A stretch of DNA of 64,000 bases, taken from positions 37,896 through 101,895 of the forward strand of contig CAZPQN010000005.1 of NCBI GenBank assembly GCA_964588795.1. The letters are read 5' to 3'. This document shows, one piece after another, positions 1-8,473 of this stretch; position 1 is the first letter of the stretch, and each line of letters starts with the position of its first letter. The position numbers and the translations under genes are program-made. The stretch comes from CAZPQN01 sp964588795 (GTDB lineage Bacteria > Fidelibacterota > UBA2242). The notes under the pieces were generated by a model, which ran no database searches, had not been told where the DNA came from, and saw only the letters and a program-made list of their open reading frames with translations.

Positions 1-1
1 G

Positions 2-1597
2 GAGATCAGCGGTAATTTCACCCTTCCGGCTAATGTGCGGTTGTTCAAAGGCGAGCGGCTGAATCCCTCGCCGCTGAAAATCTATTACTTCAGCGTAGAC
101 CTGAACGATAACCGATTAGCGGTACGACCTTATCTCACCACCGCGCCCGCGCCCCTGACTACTCTGACCACGCGCTTTGGATCTGTGGCGGCGGTCAACG
201 GCGGATTTTTCAGTGGGACTACTGCGGTCTCGGCGGTTGTCTATCCTGGAGAAGTCAAAGCGCAGAACATCGCGGCAGTCACCCGCAACAGCCAGTCATA
301 TCCGGTCGTCAGGAGTTTTTTTAGTTTGGATACGACTTTTCAACCAGCGGTCAGCTGGATTTACCACTTCGGTAATACTATTGAATCAATCTACGGCTAC
401 CCCGCCCCATTGGCCTACCTTTACAATGATCCGACTCCCAGGTCAGCTCCATCGCCAACCGGAGGAACGCCGTTGTCAGACCTGTTAACCGGAATTGGCG
501 GTGCTCCCACCTTACTGAAAAATGGTCAAACGTACATTACTTATAACGAAGAACTCATGTGGGGTTCAGGTGTAGGTTTATCCAATAACGATCCTCGCAC
601 CGCGGTGGGTTATACTGCTGATCGCCAGGTTATTCTGCTGGTAGCGGACGGCCGGCAGGCAGGATTCAGTGATGGCGTTAGTCTTCCGGAACTGGCCGAA
701 ATCATGGCCAGCCTCGGCTGTGTGGAAGCAATGAATTTGGATGGTGGCGGCTCGACGCAAATGGCGGTCGGTAACCAGTATGTCAATTCGCCTTCGGAGA
801 TGCGTTCAATTCCCAGCCTGTTAGCTATTGTCCCACGCGACTCGGTACGCCGGCCTGTCAGTCAAAGCCATTCCGTCATCCTTGATACCGGCGATCCGGC
901 TTGTCAGCTACTCGGCAGCGGCTGGTTTGCGAGTGCCAATGCTGGTTATTACGGAACGACTCCGGCCATGCTGAACACCATCGGCAATGGCGACAAACAG
1001 GCGATTTTCAATACCTCCCTCGAAAGATCGACGCTCTGCCAGGTATATGTCTGGTGGGTAGCCGCTTCCAATCGTTGTAAGAATACGCCGATAGTAGTCG
1101 TCCACGCCTCGGGACGCGACACGATACGCGTTGACCAAACCCAGCATCACGCCCAGTGGGTGTCGGTCGGAACATATCTTTTTGGGAATGATCCGGAACA
1201 TAAAGTGATCATCTCCAATGCGGGTACGATCGGCACCTATATTGTAGCTGATGCCATCAAACTGACCAGCTCTGAAGCAATCCAAATCACTAGCATTAAA
1301 AAATCGGACAAACCGGATCAGATTGAGCCTGAACTACTTGTTTTGGCTCAAAATTATCCCAATCCTTTCAACCACACGACTCGAATCGAATTTCAGCTCC
1401 GACAGCAATCCGTGGTGAGTTTGCAGGTTTTCGATATTCATGGACATCAGGTAAGCACTCCAATTCACAATCGGCTCTATTCTGCCGGACGCCACGCCGC
1501 CGTCATCGATGGCAACGATTTGACCAGTGGTGTTTATTTCTACCGCCTGGAGGCCGGGCAATCTGCCAGTTTACGCAAAATGATACATCTGAAATAA
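2..1597 (+). CDS. Secreted phosphodiester glycosidase (NAGPA/DUF2233) with golvesin-like and T9SS sorting domains, 5' partial
   Basis: The frame is open to the left edge, so the gene starts outside the window; the GTG at 35 is only the first possible start inside it. Residues about 15-270 (counted from that GTG) form an NAGPA/DUF2233 domain, with AAVNGGFF near residue 52 and NLDGGGSTQM near 235, the two best-conserved motifs of the family. Residues about 285-415 resemble a golvesin/Xly carbohydrate-binding domain (GSGWFAS, GYYGTT). The last 80 residues are a type IX secretion sorting domain (LAQNYPNPFN ... SGVYFYRLEAG). Known relatives cleave sugar-phosphodiester links, and the tail implies export across the outer membrane. 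The signal peptide and exact substrate cannot be seen. The T9SS tail is a lineage marker of FCB bacteria. Confidence 0.85.
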   Translation, partial: EISGNFTLPANVRLFKGERLNPSPLKIYYFSVDLNDNRLAVRPYLTTAPAPLTTLTTRFGSVAAVNGGFFSGTTAVSAVVYPGEVKAQNIAAVTRNSQSYPVVRSFFSLDTTFQPAVSWIYHFGNTIESIYGYPAPLAYLYNDPTPRSAPSPTGGTPLSDLLTGIGGAPTLLKNGQTYITYNEELMWGSGVGLSNNDPRTAVGYTADRQVILLVADGRQAGFSDGVSLPELAEIMASLGCVEAMNLDGGGSTQMAVGNQYVNSPSEMRSIPSLLAIVPRDSVRRPVSQSHSVILDTGDPACQLLGSGWFASANAGYYGTTPAMLNTIGNGDKQAIFNTSLERSTLCQVYVWWVAASNRCKNTPIVVVHASGRDTIRVDQTQHHAQWVSVGTYLFGNDPEHKVIISNAGTIGTYIVADAIKLTSSEAIQITSIKKSDKPDQIEPELLVLAQNYPNPFNHTTRIEFQLRQQSVVSLQVFDIHGHQVSTPIHNRLYSAGRHAAVIDGNDLTSGVYFYRLEAGQSASLRKMIHLK

Positions 1598-1609
1598 TCC
1601 GGAGAAAAA

Positions 1610-2977
1610 TTGAAGTCAGAATCAATAATCAGCGTCAGCAGAGCAGGACAATTGTATCGCCAATTGGGTAAAGAGTTTATCGTTATAAAAAATCCGGAAT
1701 ATATTCATCCGTCTTTTGAAATTTGCCCGCTGGCTCCGCGGATAACCGCACCTGTACCGAAGTTGAGCGCGGCGGTTATGGATATGGATGGTACAACCAC
1801 CACCACGGAATTTCTCTGCATCAGCTCCCTCGAAAAAATGGTGCGACTGATTACCAATCGTCCCGAGAAAAGCACCTGGGCGGGACTCGATCCGGTGACC
1901 GACTATCCGTTTATCATCGGCAACAGTACTACCAAACATGTCGAATTCCTGGTGAAAAAATTCCTGAACGCTATTCAACCGGAAGCCTTGAAGCAGGCCT
2001 ATTTCCAAGCCGCTTTGTGGACTCTAACCTACGGCCAGGATGAAGAACGCCGTCGTGCGGTGATTGATAATCTGGTCAATTTAGGTTGTCAGGGACTGCT
2101 TTCCGACCAAGCGGTTCAAGCCTTTTTAAAAGAGAAAAAAAACGACTCGTCCCGGCTATCTGCCTTAGTAACCACCTGCCGTGAGAAGTACGGAGCGGAT
2201 TTCCGCATGGCCACAACGACCGACTTCGTCCGTGCGGGAATAGACATCTATTACCAGTGCTACCATCAGATTCTCGACCAAATCAAATGCGGAAACAGCG
2301 CGGAACTTACTCTACGGTATGCGAGCGATTCTGCGAAAAATCTGATTGAGCCAATGCCCGGGATTGGCGAATTTTTAGCGCTCGTCAAGGGTTGGCTGAA
2401 TACTTCCATCCGCGACCTGGTACCCGGGTTGCGCAAATATTTGGCACAAACCAATCCCCGGGCTCACGTACCGGATGATATTGAACAGCGCCTCACTGCA
2501 CTGGGACGGTACTTCGCGCGGCATCCGCTCAAAATCGCGGTGGTCACCTCTTCAATTTTCTATGAAGCCGATGTGGTCATGACCGAAGTCATGCGGATTC
2601 TGCGCCAGCAAATAAATACCTGGCCGATTGACGACACACAAAAGGCACTGCTCCGCGATAAATTCAGCGATTATCGCCAGGTCTATGACGCCGTCGTCAC
2701 TGCTAGTGATTCCAGTGAAATTCGCTTAAAACCGCATCGCGATTTATACAGCCTTGCCCTGCACCGCTTGGGAATTCCGAAAACGAAATTCAATCAGGTC
2801 ATCGGCTTTGAAGACAGCACCAGCGGCACCATTGCAATCCGGGCGGCGGGGATTGGTTTGTGTATCGCCGTGCCCTTCGCGGCGACGAAACATCACGATT
2901 TGCGGGCGGCGGCATTCACCGTGCCCGCCGGTTTACCGGAAGTGCTTCTGTCGCGGGAGCTGTTTCTCCGTAGATAA
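1610..2977 (+). CDS. HAD-superfamily hydrolase with large cap insertion
   Basis: 455 residues. The TTG start at 1610 is chosen because GGAG lies 5 bases upstream and no better start exists. HAD motif I is D58-M-D60-G-T; motif II is probably VVTSSIF near residue 305; motif IV is GFEDSTSGTIAIRAAG near 390, the form seen in beta-phosphoglucomutase-like phosphatases. About 240 residues separate motifs I and II, far more than an ordinary C1 cap, so the protein is roughly twice the usual length. It follows the upstream glycosidase by 12 bases and precedes a mannosidase-like gene, suggesting sugar-phosphate chemistry in one transcription unit. The substrate is unknown. Confidence 0.75.
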   Translation: MKSESIISVSRAGQLYRQLGKEFIVIKNPEYIHPSFEICPLAPRITAPVPKLSAAVMDMDGTTTTTEFLCISSLEKMVRLITNRPEKSTWAGLDPVTDYPFIIGNSTTKHVEFLVKKFLNAIQPEALKQAYFQAALWTLTYGQDEERRRAVIDNLVNLGCQGLLSDQAVQAFLKEKKNDSSRLSALVTTCREKYGADFRMATTTDFVRAGIDIYYQCYHQILDQIKCGNSAELTLRYASDSAKNLIEPMPGIGEFLALVKGWLNTSIRDLVPGLRKYLAQTNPRAHVPDDIEQRLTALGRYFARHPLKIAVVTSSIFYEADVVMTEVMRILRQQINTWPIDDTQKALLRDKFSDYRQVYDAVVTASDSSEIRLKPHRDLYSLALHRLGIPKTKFNQVIGFEDSTSGTIAIRAAGIGLCIAVPFAATKHHDLRAAAFTVPAGLPEVLLSRELFLRR

Positions 2978-3045
2978 TTTTATCTGCCGATTCACTCATG
3001 CATTACCCGCATTTACAATAAATAATTTGACCGCAGGATCTCCGA

Positions 3046-5832
3046 ATGAATCAGAAAAAATACCAGTTTCATGTTATCTCCAATACGCACTGGGATCGGG
3101 AATGGCGCTATCCGTTTCAGCGCAACCGCCAGCAGCTCGTGGCAATGATGGATCAGCTGCTCAAAATCCTTGCCGAAGAACCGGAATATTCTGCTTTTCA
3201 TCTCGATAGCCAGGCCGTTGTCCTGCACGACTATTTGGAAATACGACCCCAGAACAGACCCCTTTTAGAGAAGTATATCACCGAAAAACGTATCTTCGCG
3301 GGCCCCTGGTACATTTTGCCGGAAGAATTCCAGGTCGGTGGTGAAAATCTCATCCGCAACTTGTTGCTCGGCCATCGTACGGCGGCTGAGTTCGGCCACG
3401 TCATGAAAGTCGGTTACTCGCCCTTCTCCTGGGGACAGATTTCCCAGTTGCCGCAGATTTACCGCGAGTTCGGCATTGAAGTGGTCATGTTTTACCGCGG
3501 CATCAATAGTCTCGACAGCCCCAAGGCGGAATTCATCTGGGAGGGGGCCGATGGCACGCGGGTCCTGGCTTCACGTTTTTCCACAATGCCGCGCTACAAT
3601 TTCTATTTTTACATCTACCGTCCCGTCGTGCATAACGCTCAAGTCAGTGACCTTGCCTACAAATGGGAACGCGGCGGTTTGCCTCTGCATTTCTGTGACG
3701 CTGATTTATTGGGCGAGGACTATCACATTGTGGAACCACAGGATACATATTATCCCGAAAACCTGCAACCAGCCGCCGAAGCTCTGATCCGCGAACAGAT
3801 TGACGATTTTACTACACCGCATATTTTCTGGGCCGAAGGGCACGACAGCAGTGGTCCCAACCGCAAGACCGTTCGGATTATTCGCGACCTCAATGAACTG
3901 CTCAAGCAGGGTAGGGTCCTGCACAGCGATCTTGAGCAATACGCCGCAGGCTTGCTAAAAGACACCGACCCGTCCAAATTGAAAGTCGTGACGGGCGAAC
4001 GACGCAGTACGCAATACGATCGGCGTTCCGGCAACCTGTACGGCTACACGACTTCGGCCCGGATGGACATCAAAATCAGCAATTTCATCAGCGAAAAGTG
4101 GTTACAGTATTATGCCGAACCCTGGAACGTAATCGCTGGTCTCCTGGGTTTGGATATTAGTGACCGGTACCTCGAGATTGCCTGGCAACTGTTGATTCAA
4201 AACTCGGCGCATGATTCTATCGGCGGGTGCAGTATCGACGCGGTGCATCAGGATATGTTCAGTCGCTACCAACAGGTGCGCGAAATAGCTCAGGGATTAT
4301 TGTGCCGCGCCGTTGCTCATCTCGCCTCACATATCAATTTAAGTCAGGCGGCGCCCGAAAGTATGCACTGCGTAGTACTAAATCCGCTACCCTATAAAAG
4401 GGATGCCATCTGCGAAGCATATCTCGACGTCCCTGAAGAAATGGATCAGGGCGGGATCGCTCTTCGCGATGGTAACCTCGACGTCCCGCTTCAGATCTGC
4501 GATCAACAAGTGGTTCAGCCCGTAGTTGAGCAGCTTATTGACCGTCCACTCTATATCGCCATGCGGCGCTATCACTGTTTCTTCGACTTGCGAGAAATTC
4601 CGGCACTTGGCATTAAAACCTTGCAGCTGCAACCATCGCCTTACATACAACAAAATCCTGAACCAATCGGGACAATCATCGAAAACTTACCAGTGCTGGA
4701 AAATACTTATTTACGGGTTTCGATCCGGAAGAATGGAACCCTGGACATTCTCGACAAAGATAGTGGTCAGGTCTTTCATAATTTGGCTTATTTCCTGAGT
4801 GAAGGCGAAAGCGGACACGCCTGGATCCACACGCCGGTTGCGCCTGTTCTGACCACACAATCCGCCGAGCCCCGAATCTCTCTGACGATCAAAGGCCCGT
4901 TGCTGGCAGTGGTGACAATCGAACATCAGTTCGAAGTTCCAGTTGGGCTGGATGCGGAGAAAAAAACTCGAATCGGCAAAGTCAGCCTGCCGATCCGTCT
5001 CGAGGTTATCTTGACCCGTACAGCCCGCCGCGTGGAGTTCCGGATTACCCTGAATAATTGCGCTGAAAGTCATCGCCTGCGCATTATGTTCCCTACCGGT
5101 ATCCGGGCGGCATATTCCTGGGCCGAAGGTCAGTTCGATGTCGTGCGCCGCTCTACCGCGCGCCCTGTCACTGACGACTGGGTAGAACAACCGATGTACG
5201 ATTTTCCCTTGCACCATTTTGTGGATCTCTCTAATGAAAAGAGCGGTGCGGCGGTGATCGTCGCCGGCTTGAAAGAATACGAAATTCTTCCGGATTGTGA
5301 AACCATCGCGCTGACTCTCCTACGCGGCTTTGAGTACCGGATTCAACCCAGTTCCCTGCAGGACTTCAGTCACGAGAAAGGTTCTCAGTGCTTGGGTCAG
5401 CATACCTTTCGTTTGGCGTTCTATCCTCACACCGGCAACTGGCGTGAGGGCAATGTCTTTCGCGAAGCGCAGGATTTTAACTACGAGTGCCGCCTTTTCC
5501 AGATGGGACGCGCGACCGGTTCGCTGGATTCGACAACATCCTTTTTCTCCATCGAGCCGACCGATCTGATCCTGAGTGCTATTAAAAAACCGGAGCAGTT
5601 TGCTTCCGGCACCCTGGTTCTCCGCCTGTTTAATCCGACCGATCAACCTTGTCAGGGCATCATCCGCACCCTATTTAACCTCAAATCCGTAACACAGCTG
5701 ACTCTCGAGGAATTGGCACTGACGAATCTGCCATTATATGACCGACATACTTTGCATCTGCAAGTAGCACCGAAGAAAATTTTGACCTTAAGACTGGAAT
5801 GCGAATGCCCGGCCTTTTCAACGTGCCGATAA
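3046..5832 (+). CDS. GH38-family alpha-mannosidase-like protein with altered nucleophile
   Basis: 928 residues, the usual length of bacterial GH38 enzymes. The N-terminal domain has the metal motif THWDREW (H15, D17) and GPWYILPEEFQVGGE, in the place of the usual PD/GE segment. The stretch VGYSPFSWGQ..QLPQI aligns with the nucleophile motif PDxFGxSxQxPQI, but the Asp is Phe (F127). The later metal-His motif is kept as NSAHDSIGGCSID, and EGHDSSGP occupies the acid/base loop region. No signal peptide is seen, so it is probably cytoplasmic. The fold assignment is secure. Activity on alpha-mannosides is inference, because the residue that is both nucleophile and zinc ligand in characterised GH38 enzymes is missing. 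Confidence 0.85.
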   Translation: MNQKKYQFHVISNTHWDREWRYPFQRNRQQLVAMMDQLLKILAEEPEYSAFHLDSQAVVLHDYLEIRPQNRPLLEKYITEKRIFAGPWYILPEEFQVGGENLIRNLLLGHRTAAEFGHVMKVGYSPFSWGQISQLPQIYREFGIEVVMFYRGINSLDSPKAEFIWEGADGTRVLASRFSTMPRYNFYFYIYRPVVHNAQVSDLAYKWERGGLPLHFCDADLLGEDYHIVEPQDTYYPENLQPAAEALIREQIDDFTTPHIFWAEGHDSSGPNRKTVRIIRDLNELLKQGRVLHSDLEQYAAGLLKDTDPSKLKVVTGERRSTQYDRRSGNLYGYTTSARMDIKISNFISEKWLQYYAEPWNVIAGLLGLDISDRYLEIAWQLLIQNSAHDSIGGCSIDAVHQDMFSRYQQVREIAQGLLCRAVAHLASHINLSQAAPESMHCVVLNPLPYKRDAICEAYLDVPEEMDQGGIALRDGNLDVPLQICDQQVVQPVVEQLIDRPLYIAMRRYHCFFDLREIPALGIKTLQLQPSPYIQQNPEPIGTIIENLPVLENTYLRVSIRKNGTLDILDKDSGQVFHNLAYFLSEGESGHAWIHTPVAPVLTTQSAEPRISLTIKGPLLAVVTIEHQFEVPVGLDAEKKTRIGKVSLPIRLEVILTRTARRVEFRITLNNCAESHRLRIMFPTGIRAAYSWAEGQFDVVRRSTARPVTDDWVEQPMYDFPLHHFVDLSNEKSGAAVIVAGLKEYEILPDCETIALTLLRGFEYRIQPSSLQDFSHEKGSQCLGQHTFRLAFYPHTGNWREGNVFREAQDFNYECRLFQMGRATGSLDSTTSFFSIEPTDLILSAIKKPEQFASGTLVLRLFNPTDQPCQGIIRTLFNLKSVTQLTLEELALTNLPLYDRHTLHLQVAPKKILTLRLECECPAFSTCR

Positions 5833-5848
5833 GCAAAATCCTGCGCGC

Positions 5849-6397
5849 TTATTTTTCGAAATTGTAATGCCGGATTTCCGCCAGCGGACGGCGGGGACGG
5901 GGATTGCCGGAAGGATTGGCTGGATAACCTAAGCTGAGCAGAATATCAATTGTGGTCGCCTTAGGCAGATTCAGTGCTTTCCCGACAGCACGCCGGTTGA
6001 ACCAACCCAACCAGCAGGTACCCAATCCCAATTCTGCCGCTTGCAGGATAAAGTGTTCACAGGCAATGCCGAGATCAATCAGGCTATACTGGATTTTGCG
6101 AAAAAAACCACCAACCTTAACCTTATAAGAGCGCTGGTCGGTAACTACCACGATTAAAACCGGTGCCTCTGCGGCAAACCGGTTTGATGAGTAGATGCCA
6201 CTGAAAGCCGCTTCGCAAACCCGGAGACGGATTTCCGGATCATCCAGAACGATGAAATACCACGGCTGGGCGTTACAGGCGGAGGGCGCAAGGCGTGCCG
6301 CTTCCAAACATCTATCAATTAGTTCACGCGGTACAGGGCTTTTCTGATAATGGCGCACACTCCGCCGCTGTCTGACTAATTCCAGGAAATTCATCAT
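5849..6397 (-). CDS. Nitroreductase family FMN oxidoreductase
   Basis: 182 residues. The N-terminal RRSVRHYQKSPVP and APSACNAQPW motifs are the FMN-binding signature of the nitroreductase family, and the C-terminal half has the GLGTCWLGWF and LSLGYP segments. Family members are usually FMN-dependent homodimers that reduce quinones, flavins or nitro compounds; the substrate cannot be told here. The ATG at 6397 shares one base with the recN stop codon (TAATG), so translation is probably coupled to recN; a second ATG follows immediately. It is the last gene of the nnr-vanZ-recN run and converges on the mannosidase gene with 16 bases between them. Confidence 0.85.
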   Translation of the reverse strand: MMNFLELVRQRRSVRHYQKSPVPRELIDRCLEAARLAPSACNAQPWYFIVLDDPEIRLRVCEAAFSGIYSSNRFAAEAPVLIVVVTDQRSYKVKVGGFFRKIQYSLIDLGIACEHFILQAAELGLGTCWLGWFNRRAVGKALNLPKATTIDILLSLGYPANPSGNPRPRRPLAEIRHYNFEK

Positions 6398-8097
6398 TAA
6401 CCAAGCAGCTCGCGGGCTTGTTCCAGAGTCGTTTCGGAAATGCTTTTTCCACCGATTAACTGCGCGATTTCGGCGACCCTTTCTTCCGCCGCTAAGCGTC
6501 TGACGCGGGTTTGACTCCGTCCCTGTTCGGTCACCTTGCGAACGCTCAGGTGATCATCGGCCAGTCCGGCGATCTGGGGCAGGTGGGTGATACAAATGAC
6601 CTGATGCGCTTGAGCCAGACCGCGCAATTCCTCACCAACGACCCGGGCGATTTTCCCTGAAATTCCCGTATCAATTTCATCGAAAATCAGCACGGGAATC
6701 TGATCGCGTCCGGCGAGCAACGACTTGACCGCCAGCATGATGCGGGAAACTTCCCCGCCCGAGACTATTTCCGCCAAAGGACGCAGAGGCTCGCCGGGAT
6801 TGGTGCTGATCATGAAAGTCACCACATCGAGCCCTTCCGAGGTTCCCCGATAAGTTTTTCCATCCAGTGTTACCCAACCGTGGGCATCGATCTGCTTTTC
6901 CAAAACCACCACAAACCGCGCTCCGCCAATTCCGATGCGATTGAGAATGCGTTCCAACTCTCGTTCGAATACCCGCGCCAATTCCCCGCGACGCTGGGAT
7001 AGTTCCAGTGCCACCGCCGTATAGCGTTCCCGAAGAGTGGTGAGTTCGTTTTCAGTCCCGGTCAATTGCAGACCGAGATCGTCGTTACTCTGCAAACTGG
7101 TGGTCAGCTCGCGGGCAAAGTCCAAAACCTGGCTGATTTCTGGTCCATATTTTTTCATTAATTGCTGAAAAGCATAAAGGCGCTGATTAACGGTTTCCAG
7201 TCGCAGGGGATTGTACTGTACCTGTGCCCCAAAACGCTCCAGCTGTTTGGCCAAATCCTGGCAATAGTATTGGCTATCTGTGAGACGGTTGCGGGCTTCC
7301 TCAAACGTTGGAGCGTATTTTTGCAGATTAGACAGGGATTTGGTCACCGTCAGCAATTTCTGGTAGATTGATTCCGGCGCTTCGCTCAATTGCTGGATCA
7401 AATCATTTACAAACAGATGAATACGCTCGGCATTTTCGAGGATAGTTTTTTCTGCCAGCAGTTCCTGGTACTCGCCGTCCTGCGGATTGACTTTCTGAAT
7501 TTCCCGCAGTTGGAATTCCCAAAGCTCATGTTTTTCTTTGTTCAGCCGGATTTGTTGGACCAGGAGTTCCCGGCGAGTCATTAATACGTTTATTTCATCA
7601 AACAACCTGGCAGTTTCGCTGACCAATTCGGCATAATCGCCGAAAGCATCGAGAAACTGAATATGCGTGGCGGAATCCAACAGAGACTGGTGATCATGCT
7701 GACCATGCAAATCCACCAACAGATTGCCGATTTCTTTCAGCGTGGCAATTGGACAGGAGTTAGCATTTACCCAACCCTTACTGCGACCGGAAAGACTAAC
7801 CTCGCGTTTCAGGGTCAACATATTATCGGTAATACGGATACCTTTCGCTGACAGTAATTTCTTAAATCGCTGGTTTTTTCGTCCCAGATGAAAAACGCAT
7901 TCTACAGTAGCACTCTCGGCGCCCGCGCGAATGATGGTCGGGCTGGCTTTCTCCCCCAAAGCTAAGTTCAGTGCATCAATAATGATGGATTTACCCGCTC
8001 CGGTTTCTCCGGTCAGGATCGTCAATCCCGACTGGAAATTTATTTCCAGGTGTTCGATGATGGCGAAATTTTCGATTCTAAGACTGCTCAAACTCAT
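6397..8097 (-). CDS. recN: DNA repair protein RecN
   Basis: 566 residues, normal for RecN, an SMC-like ATPase acting in double-strand-break repair. Walker A is GETGAGKSIIIDAL near residue 30. A central alpha-helical coiled coil covers about 150-380. The ABC signature is IVSGGEVSRIMLAVK near 465 and Walker B is LIFDEIDTGISG near 490. The start overlaps the 3' end of the vanZ-like gene by 20 bases and has GGA 7 bases upstream. The stop overlaps the nitroreductase start. No SOS operator is evident, and internal position in an operon argues against separate control. Confidence 0.95.
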   Translation of the reverse strand: MSLSSLRIENFAIIEHLEINFQSGLTILTGETGAGKSIIIDALNLALGEKASPTIIRAGAESATVECVFHLGRKNQRFKKLLSAKGIRITDNMLTLKREVSLSGRSKGWVNANSCPIATLKEIGNLLVDLHGQHDHQSLLDSATHIQFLDAFGDYAELVSETARLFDEINVLMTRRELLVQQIRLNKEKHELWEFQLREIQKVNPQDGEYQELLAEKTILENAERIHLFVNDLIQQLSEAPESIYQKLLTVTKSLSNLQKYAPTFEEARNRLTDSQYYCQDLAKQLERFGAQVQYNPLRLETVNQRLYAFQQLMKKYGPEISQVLDFARELTTSLQSNDDLGLQLTGTENELTTLRERYTAVALELSQRRGELARVFERELERILNRIGIGGARFVVVLEKQIDAHGWVTLDGKTYRGTSEGLDVVTFMISTNPGEPLRPLAEIVSGGEVSRIMLAVKSLLAGRDQIPVLIFDEIDTGISGKIARVVGEELRGLAQAHQVICITHLPQIAGLADDHLSVRKVTEQGRSQTRVRRLAAEERVAEIAQLIGGKSISETTLEQARELLG

Positions 8098-8473
8098 AGC
8101 TTATCCAGGCGCGGAATAATTTTATTTTATGAAACAAGTAGATCCCCAGCCCGATGCCTATCGCATCGGCCAGCCAGTCATAAATCGAGCAAAACCGTCC
8201 CGGCACGAAATACTGATGAAGCTCATCCGTAATGGCAAATAACAACCCGCTCAGCAGACTTAGCGGGATGGCGCGCCGCGCGACTTTCTCCTGTGAGGCA
8301 GAGGTAAAGGCCAATGATAAAAAAATTCCATAAATCGTATACTCGATCAGATGCAAGACTTTATCGAAGTTCCAGATCTCGATCGCCGGAACCTTTTCCT
8401 TGGGCAAAGAGGATAAAGTGAAAATAATTAACGAGTAGACGATGGCGGGAATTTTTAACCAGAAGCTGCGCAT
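8078..8473 (-). CDS. VanZ-like membrane protein
   Basis: 131 residues with about four predicted membrane helices: KIPAIVYSLIIFTLSSLP near the N-terminus, YTIYGIFLSLAF, a segment around LSLLSGLLFAI, and DAIGIGLGIYLF. DKVLHLIEY and ITDELHQYFVPGR..SIYDWLAD are the conserved VanZ-family motifs. VanZ is linked to low-level teicoplanin resistance in Enterococcus; most homologues have no known function, so no role in resistance is claimed. Its ATG shares a base with the nnr stop (TGATG), which ties it to the nnr-recN transcription unit. Confidence 0.8.
   Translation of the reverse strand: MRSFWLKIPAIVYSLIIFTLSSLPKEKVPAIEIWNFDKVLHLIEYTIYGIFLSLAFTSASQEKVARRAIPLSLLSGLLFAITDELHQYFVPGRFCSIYDWLADAIGIGLGIYLFHKIKLFRAWISYEFEQS

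Noticed and set aside
8078..8473. Glycopeptide-resistance role for the VanZ-like gene
   Set aside because: No vanHAX or other resistance genes are nearby; VanZ-like proteins are widespread with unknown roles.
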